Assembly: GCA_963585895.1 (NCBI GenBank)
Contig: CAUZXS010005791.1
Span: 2,403,501 to 2,467,500 of the forward strand
Reading direction: 5' to 3'
From: Sepioteuthis lessoniana
Taxonomy: Eukaryota > Mollusca > Cephalopoda > Myopsida > Loliginidae
Length of the DNA: 64,000 nucleotides
Each line of letters opens with the position of its first letter. The first letter of the stretch is position 1. A model generated the notes under the pieces. It was not told where the DNA came from, searched no databases, and was given only the letters and a program-made list of their open reading frames with translations. Of this stretch, positions 22,040 to 33,353 are shown piece after piece. The translations under genes were made by a program, and so were the position numbers.

Positions 22040-25000
22040 GCAAAGCATTTGACATTCGGCTAATTCCCGAATTTCATGGCATCTCATCCGACCACACAGT
22101 GTCAGAATGGTTGGAACAGGTGGAGCTGGTGTGCGAAATGTGTGGTGTTGACAACGTTGAACGTGTTCTACCACTCAGGCTGAGAGGCGGGGCTCTGTCA
22201 GTCTACCGACGGCTAACCCGTGACCAAAGGGAGGAATTACAGCAGGTAAAACAAGCCCTCCTCGTGACTTTTGCGCCGGACCCTTTTGTTGCATTTGACA
22301 CATTTGTCTCACGTCGTTTGCGCCCCGGGGAAACTGTGGACGCATATTTGGGTGACCTACACATCTAATAGAAGAAAACACCTCTGACCGATGGCTCAGT
22401 TGCACTTTCGAGTCAGGACTCCCCAGTCCGGTTAGACGATAATTGCGTGGGTCCTCAAGGATGGAGCACATGACCCTAGAACAGATTTTTGCTAGGGCTC
22501 GAACTCTTATGACGGACGAGGTAGAGGTCGATGAGCCTGTTGCTACGGCGACCGGGCGACGCCGAGGTCTTCCTCGTGTGCCTGTGGACCCACCTTCAAC
22601 CCCCGACAAAAAGAACACAGTCGCAGTGCAGTGCTACAAGTGTAGAGGTCCTAATCACTTTGCCAGAGACTTTCTGGGAATGGACGTCATCAAGAAATTG
22701 GGCGGTGTGCATATCGACGAAGGATGCACATTTTGCTGAGGCGGCTCACACTTTGGGTGCAACAATAGAGTTAGAACAGCCTGACTTTCGCGCAGAGTTC
22801 GATCAACGCACCAAATCCTGGACAGTGTCGTGGAAGTGGTCCGCTGATCAGCCACCAGAAAAATTATACAACAGAGTACCGGAGTACACCATTCCTGCAA
22901 GAGCTCGTGCAGAATATGATAAAGAGCTACAAAACTGGATTGATAATGGGTGGTTAGTTCCTTACGCAGAAGATAAATTGGGGCCCCCGAAGGGCCTGAT
23001 CCCATTAATGGCAGTCATCCAGCAGAATAAACAAAAGGTAAGGCCGGTGCTCGACTATCGTGAGTTAAATGATCACGTGGATCCATTTACGGCTCGTGCA
23101 GACATATGCACCGAAAAGTTGAGAGAATGGCGGCGAGCAGGATCGAATGTATTCGTGTTAGACCTTCGCAAGGCATACCTTCAAGTACGCGTCCACCAAT
23201 CACTGTGGTCCTATCAAACTGTACTATTTAAGGGACGAAGGTATTGCCTGGCCCGCATGGGGTTTGGTCTCGATGTGGCACCATCCATCATGCAGACAAT
23301 TGTTGATGGTATCTTGACGAAGGACAAGTGCATACAGCGGGCAACATCTGCCTATATTCATGATGTGTATGTAGACGAGAGTATTGTGCCAGCGGCACGT
23401 GTGAAGGAGCATCTCTACAGCTTCGGCCTCCTCAGCCAGGAGCCGGAGAGGCTACAGGATGGTGCGCGAGTGCTTGGGTTACAGGTCTGGGAAGAGGATA
23501 ACTCTCTGTATTGGAGAAGAGGGAACAAAATCCCAGATATGCCTCGTGTCGTCACGCGACGGAGCGTATTTTCACTATGCAGCAAATTGGTTGGGCACCT
23601 TCCTGTGGGTGGTTGGCTTCGTGTAGCTGTGGCGTTCATCAAGCGGAGACCATCTGACGTCACCGCTGGATGGGATGACAAAATTGACAACGCCCCTCTC
23701 AACACCATGATTGAAGAGGTTCTTACCAAAGTGCACCAGGAAGACCCGGCGCGAGGCAGATTGTTCGTCGACGGCCAATCCTTAGTGTATGGGTTGACGC
23801 AAACTCTCTCGCTACCGGCGTGTCGCTTGTATATGATGGGGCTATAGTAGAGGATGCTTGTTGGTTACGACCATAAAAGGACTCCCAACATATTAACCTC
23901 ACGGAACTCGATGCCATTATTAAAGGAATAAACTTGGCAATCCTCTGGAATACGACCACCTTGCGTTTTTTCACTGATTCTGCCTGTGTTCATAAATGGA
24001 TCTCTGACACCCTTACCGGCAAGGCCAGGGTACGAACTAAAGCTGCAAGCGAGATGCTCATTCGACGGCGGCTTGACACGATAATAAAATTGGTGAAAGA
24101 ATACGCGCTGTCGATGAATGTGTCCTTGGTCAAATCTAGCCAAAATAAGGCAGATCGATTGATTAGAGTGCCTCAGAGGTGGCGTGATGCAATTAAAAGT
24201 AACACCGGGCCTGTGCAACCTGCCTGCACTGCGTCCGTGAGCTCAGTTGGGCTTGACCAGATCAAGATTGTTCACCGACAAAGCGGTCATCCTGGCGTGC
24301 GGCGGACACTTTATTTTGTGAAACAGATTGCCGCTGGGGACTCTAAGGCCACAGTGAAAACCATGTGGAGAGTATCATTCGATCGATCCAGCACCCGTGC
24401 ACTGGTCGAAGGTGGCTTTGAATGTTAAACGAATATGGCACCGGGTAGCGATGGATATTACCCATTTTTTGACGATAATCGACTGCGGCTCCGCTCGGTT
24501 TGCCATCTGGCGATGTCTTCCTCGACAAGATGCGACAAGTGTAATCAATCAACTGAAGGCGCTCTTCTATGAGAGGGGCCCGTCGATAGAGATTCTGACA
24601 GATAATGACACTGCCTTTCGGTGCAGCCTGCTTAAAACCTTTCTAGATGAGCGGAGAGTCCGACTTTGATTCCGCTGTGCATACGTCCCCTCTGGTAACG
24701 GCATCATCGAGCAATGTCACAGAACTGTAAAAAGGATCGCCGCCAGAAAACGGTGTACTATACGAGAAACAGTATACTGGTACAACATCACGCCAAAGGA
24801 TGACGTATCCTCTGCTACAGCACCAGCCAATATGGTCTATCGGTACCGCATACGGCTGAAAGGAATCAATGGAACACAGGCGCCGACACACAATCAACAG
24901 CAGGCTGTCTTCAAACCAGGTGACCGAGTGTGGGTAAAGACTCCACATGGACGATGTACCACAAAATATAAAGTGGGACGTGTGATTGGAACTACCATTG

Positions 25001-25520
25001 CCCAGAACATAACGGTCGCCGGAATGCCACGCCATGTGAAAGATCTGCGACCCATAGTGGGACCAGGCCAGCCAACGGTCTGTTCTGACATGGTTTCAGA
25101 GACTGCTAGAGAGAGACCATGTGAACAGGCACCCAGCACAAATGCAGGTGATGCCTCTTCCAATGAAACTTCTAATCAAGACCAAGTGACTATACTGCCA
25201 CGGAGAAGCACACGGCGCAAAACCACCTCTCGAATGGTTCATGTGTGATCATAGGATCAGTGGGGAGTGTAGTAGTAATGCCACGAACAATCTTATCTCG
25301 AAGAAACAGAAGGTGTGCTCTCTCCGCTACCGGCACGCGGAAACCAGAAGAAGAAAAGAACGCAAGAGATGTGACTTGTTTTATGGAGGAGAACGAGATA
25401 AGCCTACGTGAAGTGGCGAGATTTGATGAATATAAAAGACTAAATTTGAAGTGGAAAAGAACAGCATTTTGTTTATGTCTGATTGGTGAACATCCATCTG
25501 TCCATTTTCCAAGTTAAGTG
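22037..25520 (+). mobile_element. Ty3/gypsy LTR retrotransposon fossil, copy 1
   Basis: A broken element of the Metaviridae kind. Parts in order: gag-like stretch (22040-22366), a zinc-knuckle region near 22630-22680, RT (about 22760-23420), RNase H (about 23770-24180), integrase zinc-binding part (about 24240-24330), integrase core (about 24430-24770) and C-terminal part to 25248, then a possible LTR-like stretch to about 25520. No left LTR is seen; the left end abuts (TA)n. Several breaks are present, so it is not intact. It is moderately old, but its coding similarity is still easy to read. It is related to the fossil at 51700-55250. Confidence 0.85.
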
Positions 25521-26517
25521 ACTTGACTAGCGCCCAATAGGTTGATTCCTCTTCAACTAGACTTCTGAAACCAACTATAAAATTTTATCACATTTTTGGT
25601 TTTTCTACTCACTCTTTTCAATGTTTTAAAGTGGGAACTAAATTATAATGAAGATTGTAGCATTCTAACTTTACACTTACTCATTTGATAATAAACACAG
25701 ATACAAAATGAACAAAGTGATAATATTGGTAAAAGTTTTACAACTCATTGTTCTCTTGCATCTTCTGTAGTCTCCAATTCAATATGTAGAGTAATTCATT
25801 TTACTTATAATTTTGGTCGGACTAGGATAATTGCTTTTTCATATAAATGAATTTGAGGAAAGTTCATTTTTGGGGTGTTGCCTTCTCTTATTCATTTTCC
25901 CTATTCTTTTCCATTTTTGGCCGTAGGATTTTAAATTCTAATACAGATTAGTTCATTTTAACTTTACACATATTCATTTGATAATAAATACAGATACAAA
26001 ATGAACAAATTAGTGATAGTGTAGCTAAAAGTTTTACAACTCCGTTTTTTGTGGGGTTTCATCTTTGTGGTTGAAAGTGGTTACTCGAAACCATATGATT
26101 ATGTATAAGTTATTTGCATTAGATAAGAATACTTAGAACCATTGAACAATTTTTTGTGCGCAAATTTTTGCTATTAGATATCAATACTTGTTATTCAAGA
26201 AAAAAAATCTATATAAAAACTACACTAACATTAATCTAAACTTACAATCAATGTGATTGCGTAGTCTCCAAGCATAAAATAACCCCAGACATGCAGTTAA
26301 AATCAATCAATTAATCTTTGAACATCACATAAAGGAACCATCTCCCGCGGAGACCTGACTTTGCAGAGCCAGGTCTTCGCGGTCATTATCAAGTAGCAGC
26401 AATCTACGAATATTACTACTGTATTACTACTGTATACAAGCAAAACACAAAAATTGACAAGTATTCGGGAAAATAAGGAATAAGTCTGTGTGATTAGATT
26501 TTACCTCCTGCAGCTGT
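25521..26517. other. No gene; internal duplication
   Basis: AT-rich. CATTTGATAATAAACACAGA followed by TACAAAATGAACAAA and AAAAGTTTTACAACTC occurs near 25684 and again (one base changed) near 25974, about 290 bp apart. This suggests an old segmental duplication of about 300 bp. The rest is unassigned. Confidence 0.5.
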
Positions 26518-26610
26518 TGGTACTCGTAGTTCAAGTGGTAAAGCAGTCATTGCAATAAGACATGCTTACCGATAGAAAGGAATATAAGTTTGAATCTCGC
26601 TGAAAACGTT
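26518..26610 (+). repeat. tRNA-like SINE head
   Basis: GTAGTTCAAGTGGTAAAGCA resembles a Pol III A-box and AGTTTGAATCTCGCTGA a B-box, about 50 bp apart. It does not fold as a clean tRNA, so it is read as a tRNA-derived SINE rather than a tRNA gene. Confidence 0.45.
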
Positions 26611-26654
26611 TCTTTATTTGCAATAGGTGCTGTTTACTAACGGCTGTAGAACGA

Positions 26655-26695
26655 TTCCAAGTAGCTGCGATTATTTTAATCGCAGTTACTTGGAA
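26655..26695. repeat. Near-perfect 41 bp hairpin
   Basis: TTCCAAGTAGCTGCGATTA and its reverse complement with one mismatch, separated by three bases. No known function. Confidence 0.8.
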
Positions 26696-26734
26696 TACCA
26701 GTGAAATTAAAATGAAAGAAATGCCTCTAAAATA

Positions 26735-26830
26735 TTTTCAAGAGGAATATCAGCCAAAATATATAACTGATGACGACACACAGTGCCCTTTAATTAATTT
26801 AACTGGCGTATTTCTAACATTAGTTCTTCT
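26735..26830 (+). repeat. Interspersed ~95 bp repeat, copy 1
   Basis: CAGCCAAAATATATAACTGA, GACGACAC, then TTAATTAATTTAAC and ATTTCTAACATTAG match 31165-31262 closely. It directly precedes the Hero-like LINE coding remnant, so it may be that family's leader. Confidence 0.6.
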
Positions 26831-29245
26831 ACACAGTCAGTAACAACCGAGAATAGGCCAGTTGACAACTCAGAAACAATCTGGTTAACAAATTGGAAAA
26901 ACAATTGACAATGATGAAAGATGACAAAAAAAAACTAAATCCCAGTTTGTGAAAAAATCAACGCTAAAGAATCTACAACAGTTACACACTCCCTGGGGAT
27001 TCCGTAAGGGAGGGGAGCATGAGCTCCCTAATTGGAATGATCATACAGTAACGAACACAGTTTTCAATAAACAAACATCGAGTTCGTATGTGCTTGCGGG
27101 AAAATATGTAAGAATATACGCGGTTTAAAGACCCATCAGGCCAGAATAATGTGTCAGATCGAGAAAATCCTGACGTAGCGCGCAGGAGTTTCTCCAGGAG
27201 AGACGCAGGAGGTACAGGGCCGGGAAACACACCACCAGTGCCCAGTCCCTCCAAGCAGGAGGTTGTGGAAACCCACACCGCGTTCAGAAAGATGAAATGG
27301 CCAACAGCCACTAACAAAGACGCTTGGCAAGATTTTGACACAAGTATTAGCGAAATAGTAAAGATATCAGTAAAAGGATCATTGGAAAACTGACTATTGA
27401 CGATGTCCAAAATAATCATCAGTTACGCGAAGGCTTAATATGGATATAAGGAAGTAAAGGAAAGATCCAGTGGTAAAGAAAATACAAGAGAAACAAAAAA
27501 TAAGCAACTAAGAGCAGAATTGAAATCCCTCTGAAATCAATATAAAATAGCAAAACCAAATGAAAAGAAACCACTAAGGGAACTTAGGGATATCATTCGA
27601 GACGGAGAAGAAAATAAAAGGCAAAGAAAAGGACGGCTTTTTTTTTTAACTGACCCTTATGCTTTAACAAAGAAAATATTAGGGGAAAACGAAGAAGTTA
27701 CCTGAGCTGAAATTGACTTATTTCTCCAAAATACCCTGAAAGATCTAAACAGACACCGGCAACTCACAGAAAATACAATCCTGATAAGACCGGATGCTTT
27801 AACGGGGTTCTACTTTAAAGTACTAGCCTGGGAAGAAATCCAAGAAGTCATTAAATTTTCGAATTACTCCGATCGCATCACCCGAGCGTATAAAAGCAAA
27901 GGGAGGGAAGTTAACAAAGCCTCGAAAGTCGCCGACCAAGATAACAAAAAACCGAGTAGCTTCGTAGGGAAGGAAAGAAAAAGGAAAGAGGTGTATAGAA
28001 ACAAGGGAAGAGGTTGAATAACTCAACATTGATATACAAAAACAACAATAACTATATGTATTTCAGAGACGAACAAACAATTATCCCATTACAAAGAATT
28101 TAGTTCGAAAGAAAAAAAAATTAACAAATACAATTCTAATAACATTGCACAAATTTCGCTGTGCATAGTTCAGTAAAAAAAAACAGACATTTAATGTAAC
28201 TTAAAGAAATAAAGCCAAAGGATATTAAGAAAAGAATCGGAAAATCGACGTTGGACCGAAACAAAAGAAAAGTTGTATATTACAAAACATTTTTACAGAA
28301 ATAACCAATATGAAGTTTGAATTCAAAGTTCTCTTTTCTTTTTTCTTTCTCCTGTTTCAAATTTCTAGCGCGAGGCTCTCACTATAGTTTTCTTTTCGCT
28401 TCGTTATCCTTTCTCCTGTTTCAGATTTCTGGCGCTATATACAATTTTCTTTTCACTGCTAGTAACTCTATCTTTTTCCCAGGGTTTCATAACAATTTTC
28501 AGGATGCTGCTCTGAAAAATTTAACGTTTTTCGTTAGATTTCTACCACAGTCTTTTCTTCTTGAAAAAATATCTCCGAAGACTTACTCGCATAGATTAAG
28601 CAGAACTCTGTAACTTTTCTGTTTCCTACGGAGAGAAACCAATTCTGGGCTTCTCTTCTACTGTGGAAACTAATTAACTTTCATTTAGTTAATTGTAAAT
28701 TTAACACCTTCCCCGGTTAAACGGTGGAGTCTGTAAAAAAGGTAACCTTTGCTTTGAATCCTTCACAACTTGCAGGCTAGCCTACTGGGTTCAACCTTTC
28801 TCTGACTGTTTAACAGACTGGGACCAATGAAAAAGCGGACTATTAAGACTGTTAACAGCATAACGAAAGACTCACCGACTGACGAAAAAATCGCCCTGTC
28901 AAAGGGACAGTAACAGTTCAGCTTTTAAAATGAACCGATTTTCAAATTCCAAAATAAAATTACAAGGTCAGAATTTTCTCCAAGTCCGAATAGCGCGCAC
29001 TATAACTTTTAAAAAAGCTGTCCTCAACTCCTCCGCCATCCGTTGGAAATTACTTAATGTAATTTGGAGAAGAGGTAAGATGGCAGAACAATGGAAATAT
29101 TCCAAAGGAATTTTGATCCCACAAGAGGAAGAAGTGAGGAAAATCAAATAATTCAGATGGATTTCCCTTTTAAAGGGAAGATATTTCTTTGCATCCTTAA
29201 CCAGAGATTAATATTGTTTTTACAAAATAACAGTTATATCGACGC
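26830..29245 (+). mobile_element. RLE-type LINE (Hero-like), interrupted and 3'-truncated
   Basis: The + strand N-terminal part opens near 27151 (RRDAGGTGPGNTPPVPSPSK, AFRKMKWPTATNKDAWQDFD) and continues through other frames to about 27870 (QKGRLFFLTDPYALTKKILG in pieces, YFKVLAWEEIQEVIKFSNYS). The RT start resumes near 28990 (RWKLLNVIWRRGKMAEQWKY, SKGILIPQEEEVRKIK, then RWISLLKGRYFFASLTRD). An ~900 bp unrelated stretch (28020-28930) sits between. The phrase MAEQWKYSKGIWIPKEE is remembered from RLE LINEs of fish and invertebrates. The catalytic RT core and endonuclease are absent. Confidence 0.7.
28020..28930. other. Unassigned insert inside the Hero-like LINE
   Basis: Separates the N-terminal region from the RT start of the LINE. 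It holds repeated TCTCCTGTTTCARATTTCT words (28350 and 28415) and no coding similarity I recognise. It may be a non-autonomous insertion or a part of the element's own untranslated sequence. Confidence 0.4.
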
Positions 29246-29439
29246 GACTTTTTGATTGTTTGAATTTTGTTCAAACTTCTGAATTCTGTTAAAATGTGAA
29301 AAGGTCTTTCTTTTGTCTTCACATACTCCTGAATTAAAGGTTTGTGGGTGTTGTTTTTTGTGGGGTTATAACTTAACCCGAGAATATAGATAGTTTGTTG
29401 TGGGGTCAAGAACGTCGACCCTGCAAATTATTTTTGTTG

Positions 29440-30630
29440 TTCGTGTGAGTAAATTGACAGCTGGAAGACAATGAAGAGAACAAAGGCAAGATAACAGTAA
29501 TAACAAATGACAATTTATTTTGTCGTAGGTTACAGAATTATGGTCATATAGACGATGGAAATAGTAGAGACGACTGATGGAATAGTCGCCGATAGTAGAG
29601 ACAACTGGTGTTCGTCGTTGTTTATAGAGACGGCTGGTGGAAGAGTTGTTGTTGGTAGAGACAGCTGGATGATCGATGTCCCGGTTGTTCAAGTACTTTG
29701 GTTTAACCTGTGGGTGTCGATGTGGTCTCAAGTGTTGATGCTAGTCCGAGCAGTGAGTCATTCGTGGACTAGATGCTGCAGTTGCTGGATCTGGTCTGCA
29801 GCTGGTTACTTGGTCACGCAGGATCGATCGAGTGGGCTAAGACTGCTGTGTATTAACTCTATGTAGGCGAGAAACGAACGAACGAACGAGTGACTTAGAC
29901 TACCATGTCTTAGCGTTGCGGTGCCGAAGAACGAACGAGTGGTATGACTAAGACTACCATGCCTTAGCATTTCGGAGCCGGGGAACGAGCGAACTCTTAA
30001 CTCTACATAACCAAGGAATGGGCGGATAAACTGTGGCCAAGACTATCGTGTCTTAGCTCTGCACGAGCGAGTATCCTGACCGTCTGCTTCGACAAGTTGA
30101 TGAGAGCAGTCAGAGATACTCAAACACTATGGATGGAGGCCTATAATGATCTTTAAAAGGAACTTTTCGCATATCTATGTAGGTGTAAGGCGGATGCGAC
30201 TACTAGATGTTGGATCACGCCTTGAGAGCTTTGCTTACGAGTCTAGATTCTAATGAATCGTACCAACGGGCGAACCGATATTTATCGCTGCCTCCCTCCA
30301 GACAGGACTTGACACAAGGTCAATGACCCGAAGGTCGATTAGAGTGGGGATTAGGGGAGGAGGATGTTGGGTACGAGCCGTGGACTATGATACCCGACCA
30401 AAAGTGGCTCAGCCTCAAGTCTGTCTTTGCTGGACAGGGCCCGCTGGCGAACCTGTGAGGCGAACCAACGACTGCAGAAAGGTTTGTCTATAAGTAGAGT
30501 GAAAGTTGTATCACACTACCAGGGCCGCGTGAACAGAAAGTTCGTCCATAAAGACCATCAGTGGTAATACAATCCTTCCTTACCCTGAAATAGGCTCCTG
30601 AAGATAATCCACCTTATTTCGATTGAGTGA
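29440..30630. repeat. ~1.2 kb repeat with tandem core, copy 1
   Basis: Aligns over most of its length with 59750-60830: GTAGAGACAGC-GGATGATCGATGTCC, GTACTTTGGTTTAACC, a core of AACGAACGAGTG / CTAAGACT-C--TGTCTTAGC units, TCTGCTTCGACA, CATATCTA-GTAGGTGTAAG, GTATCAC-CT-CCAGGG and CTGAAATAGGCT. No coding frame is seen. It may be a solo terminal repeat or a non-autonomous element; class unknown. The same stretch is GC-richer than its surroundings. Confidence 0.75.
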
Positions 30631-31160
30631 CTTTTGCGAGACTGGCACTGTTAGTGTTGTAAACAGATAGATTTTTTCTTTCTTCGCTGATGTTGCTAGT
30701 CAGGGCTACGGGTGATTTTATCATTTCCGGTCGTAGCCGGACGTAGCGTTTTTAACGGATTGGAGTGGTCTGGTTTGTTTACATTTTGAACAGAGCGTGA
30801 CAAGTTATTTAATATTGGAAGAAGTATTTTAATCATTTTATTTATATATAGTGTTTTATTATAGCCCGTTTAGTTTTGTAAATATTTAACGTGTTGTGCC
30901 AGATTCATCATAATTTTTTGTCCTAAGAAATTATTCAACTTACTGCTAGATCCACGTTCTACCAATAAAAAAAGTGTCAACACCACGAAGACCTGTTTAA
31001 AACAATCACTCTGCAAACTGGTTGACCACAGCAAAAGCCAATCCAAGGTTTACGCTGGCAAATCTCTCTATAAGCAAATTTAGCTGCTAGTGTTGTGATT
31101 TTTGGAGGGCGCACCGGAAAATGATCATATGGAGTGAAGTCGAGCAGACGAGGAAGGTTG
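30631..31160. other. No gene recognised
   Basis: AT-rich DNA following the 1.2 kb repeat; nothing was identified in it. Confidence 0.4.
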
Positions 31161-31164
31161 AAAG

Positions 31165-31262
31165 ATCCGAAAAACCCCTATAACTCAGCCAAAATACATA
31201 ACTGACGACGCCACCGAGCGCCCTTAAATTAATTGAACATGCATATTTCTAACACTAGCATT
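31165..31262 (+). repeat. Interspersed ~95 bp repeat, copy 2
   Basis: CAGCCAAAATACATAACTGA, GACGACGCC, TTAAATTAATTGAAC and ATTTCTAACACTAG match 26735-26830. No LINE body follows here. Confidence 0.6.
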
Positions 31263-31469
31263 TGAAATTATTTCACTGACAACTGATGTTTGAATTCATT
31301 TGCTATCAGACGATTGCTTACAGTATAGAGCATAAGTACACCTCTAACAATTTTTCCAGTAAAAATCTTTCTTCTAAATATAAAGATACCCAGGATTTTA
31401 TTTTCTAGTGAACACAATGCAAACCGATATTATAGGGTATTATCTACTATATAACTACATTGAAACTCT

Positions 31470-31625
31470 CAAACCAAAAATATACAGTGTAAAGGCTAAA
31501 ATGTTGGACTTGCGGGCGAGAAGAAAGCGAGTTCAAAATCCAGTCTCGCTATTGCATTCACTGATATTCTTGGGAAAAGTATGAACCCCCTTCATCCTCC
31601 CAACTATGGGTTTTAATAGTACCAC
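31470..31625 (+). repeat. SINE-like repeat, copy 2 (opposite orientation)
   Basis: A tRNA-like head (TAAAGGCTAAAATGTTGGAC, then GCGAGTTCAAAATCCAG) is followed by the body CTTGGGAAAAGTATGAA and CCTCCCAACTATGGG, which is the reverse complement of the body in the - strand copies. Confidence 0.6.
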
Positions 31626-31753
31626 TGCTGTTCTACAGGGATGGCTTCGGCATTAAATAGCCCACGAAGGTTGATATGCCTTTGAATAAAGAAAACAAAC
31701 CTACCAAAAATATGATTATATAGCAATGTAGAATTATGAGTAAAACCCAAATA

Positions 31754-32603
31754 AACGAGGGATCGTTCAAAAAGTTCTGAGCCTCACTTAGAGGAGTCGG
31801 GAAAACTAGACAGTTTTTACTATTTTTCAAATATAATCCGCATTGACATCACTGTACTTGGTCTAATGATGCTTAAGCATTGCAATTTCAAATAGCGACC
31901 ACGCAACTTTAGGAAACAGAAAGAAGTCAAATTGAGCTAAGTCTGGTGAATAAAGATGAATGGGATAGCTATTCAAAACCACCGTTGGCTGCTTTAGCTA
32001 CTGTGACCTAAGCATTATGAATAGGCATATTATCCTGGAGCACATGTCCTCAGCTTTTAGACATGATTTCTTCCTTCAGCTCTTTTAATTTTGTTGCACA
32101 GCATTGTCCATTAATAATTTTCCCCTTTTTCATGTAGTCTATCATGTTTACATCTTTAGAATAAAGATTAATGGCTTCTTTTTTTTAAATAGTCTGGTTC
32201 TTCACTGACAAAAAAGTACAAACAGGTTGACAATATAATAGCTTCTGTTTTGTTTTTGTTTGTTTGTTTTTTTGCTTTGTTTTTTGTTGTTGTTTTTGTT
32301 TTTTTTGTTTCTTTTTGCTTTGTTTTGTTTTTTTTGGGGGGGTGAGGGTTAAATCTTGTCAACAGACGCTACCTGTTCGAATTTTTTCGTGAGTGAAGAA
32401 CCAGACTATTTCCATTGTTTGCTTTCAGTCTTTGATTTAGGTTTCAAGTCCTGAACCCAGCTCTTATTTAGTTACTTATCTACAGCGGAAATTCTTATTT
32501 TTTCTAGTTTTTTAACAAGTGGTAGTGTGTTGCCACGACGAAAATGTTTAACTATGACTCTTCTTACTGGATAAGGGTTAGAATTTTTTGAATGACCCTC
32601 TTA
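31754..32603 (-). mobile_element. Mariner/Tc1-type transposon with both terminal inverted repeats
   Basis: About 850 bp bounded by inverted ends: AACGAGGGATCGTTCAAAAA at the left, and GAATTTTTTGAATGACCCTC at the right when read on +. Each end is flanked by TA (31752 and 32604), the mariner target duplication. - strand coding traces include SPDLAQFDFFLFPK, the last catalytic region of a mariner transposase (SPDLAPxDxFLF), and ADYI near the end. A T/G-rich low-complexity stretch (about 32230-32345) interrupts it, and the reading frame is broken many times. It is a complete but dead copy. Confidence 0.75.
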
Positions 32604-33324
32604 TACATTTATGAAATTTTATTTTTGTTAGGTGTTGCAGTTTTATATCTATTAGTCTGTTCGTATCTCTCAATTTAGGTTAGGAGTAGTGAACATTTTA
32701 TCGACCGTGTGACTGCATTGGTGACAATTTACTTTAAAAATTCACTAACGTGTCCAGGAAAGTTTAAAGAGCAAATTATCATCAATATTATATTTGCGTT
32801 ATACAAATTTTTTTCTTAGAGAAAGAAAACAAAAAAATGAAAGCATTATTTAATTACTCTGTTCAGATAGCTAATGATATCTTCTTATCGAACATTGATT
32901 TAGTTTTGATTTCACTCGATATTTTACAGGTTTTATATGAGACAAATTGAATAAATAAATAAATAAGTCGTGATGTAGAGAAAACAATGCTTAAAAAATC
33001 ATATCTTTTACATTATGCAAGACAAATATAAAGTGAAAGATTTTTAAGACTGCATTTACTTTTTATTTTTCTCATCACTAAATTTGTTTTAATAAAATGT
33101 TTTCAGGTTTCACCTTGAGTATGATAGGTTCACCGCCTCTATTCTTGATAGTTTGCTAGGTCATTTTGTTTATTGTCTCTTTATGTTTATTCATTGTGCC
33201 GAATTTATTACAGTTATCTTACCGAGTAATTGTGACATATATAATATGATATATAATAAAATAGTTTGCAATACATTTTTGTTGTAAAATAAAACGAATC
33301 TTAGTTCAAGTGTTAAATGCATAA
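32604..33324. other. No gene recognised; intron end
   Basis: AT-rich sequence leading to the polypyrimidine tract of the TRPC exon. A short (AAAT)n run lies near 32950. Confidence 0.5.
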
Positions 33325-33353
33325 CTTTTTTTTTTTTTTTTTTTTTTTTTCAG
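33325..33353 (+). promoter_or_regulatory. Splice acceptor with long uninterrupted T tract
   Basis: A run of about 26 T is followed directly by CAG and the TRPC exon. It is an unusually pure polypyrimidine tract. Length polymorphism here could affect splicing (inference). Confidence 0.8.

Larger units (their letters stand above)
1..33353 (+). other. Probable upstream intron of the TRPC gene (partial, over 33 kb)
   Basis: The exon at 33354 begins mid-codon behind a clear acceptor, so an intron must precede it. No open frame with ankyrin repeats, the TRP_2 region or S1-S2 helices was recognised in the first 33 kb; coding similarity there belongs to transposons. It is inferred to be one intron whose donor lies before position 1. 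A small unrecognised exon could still be hidden in it. Confidence 0.6.

Noticed and set aside
22175-22618. A 147-codon - strand open frame
   Set aside because: Antisense shadow of the gag-like region of the + strand Ty3/gypsy fossil.
26518-26610. Functional tRNA gene
   Set aside because: A- and B-box-like words are present but the arms do not pair into a cloverleaf; better read as a SINE head.
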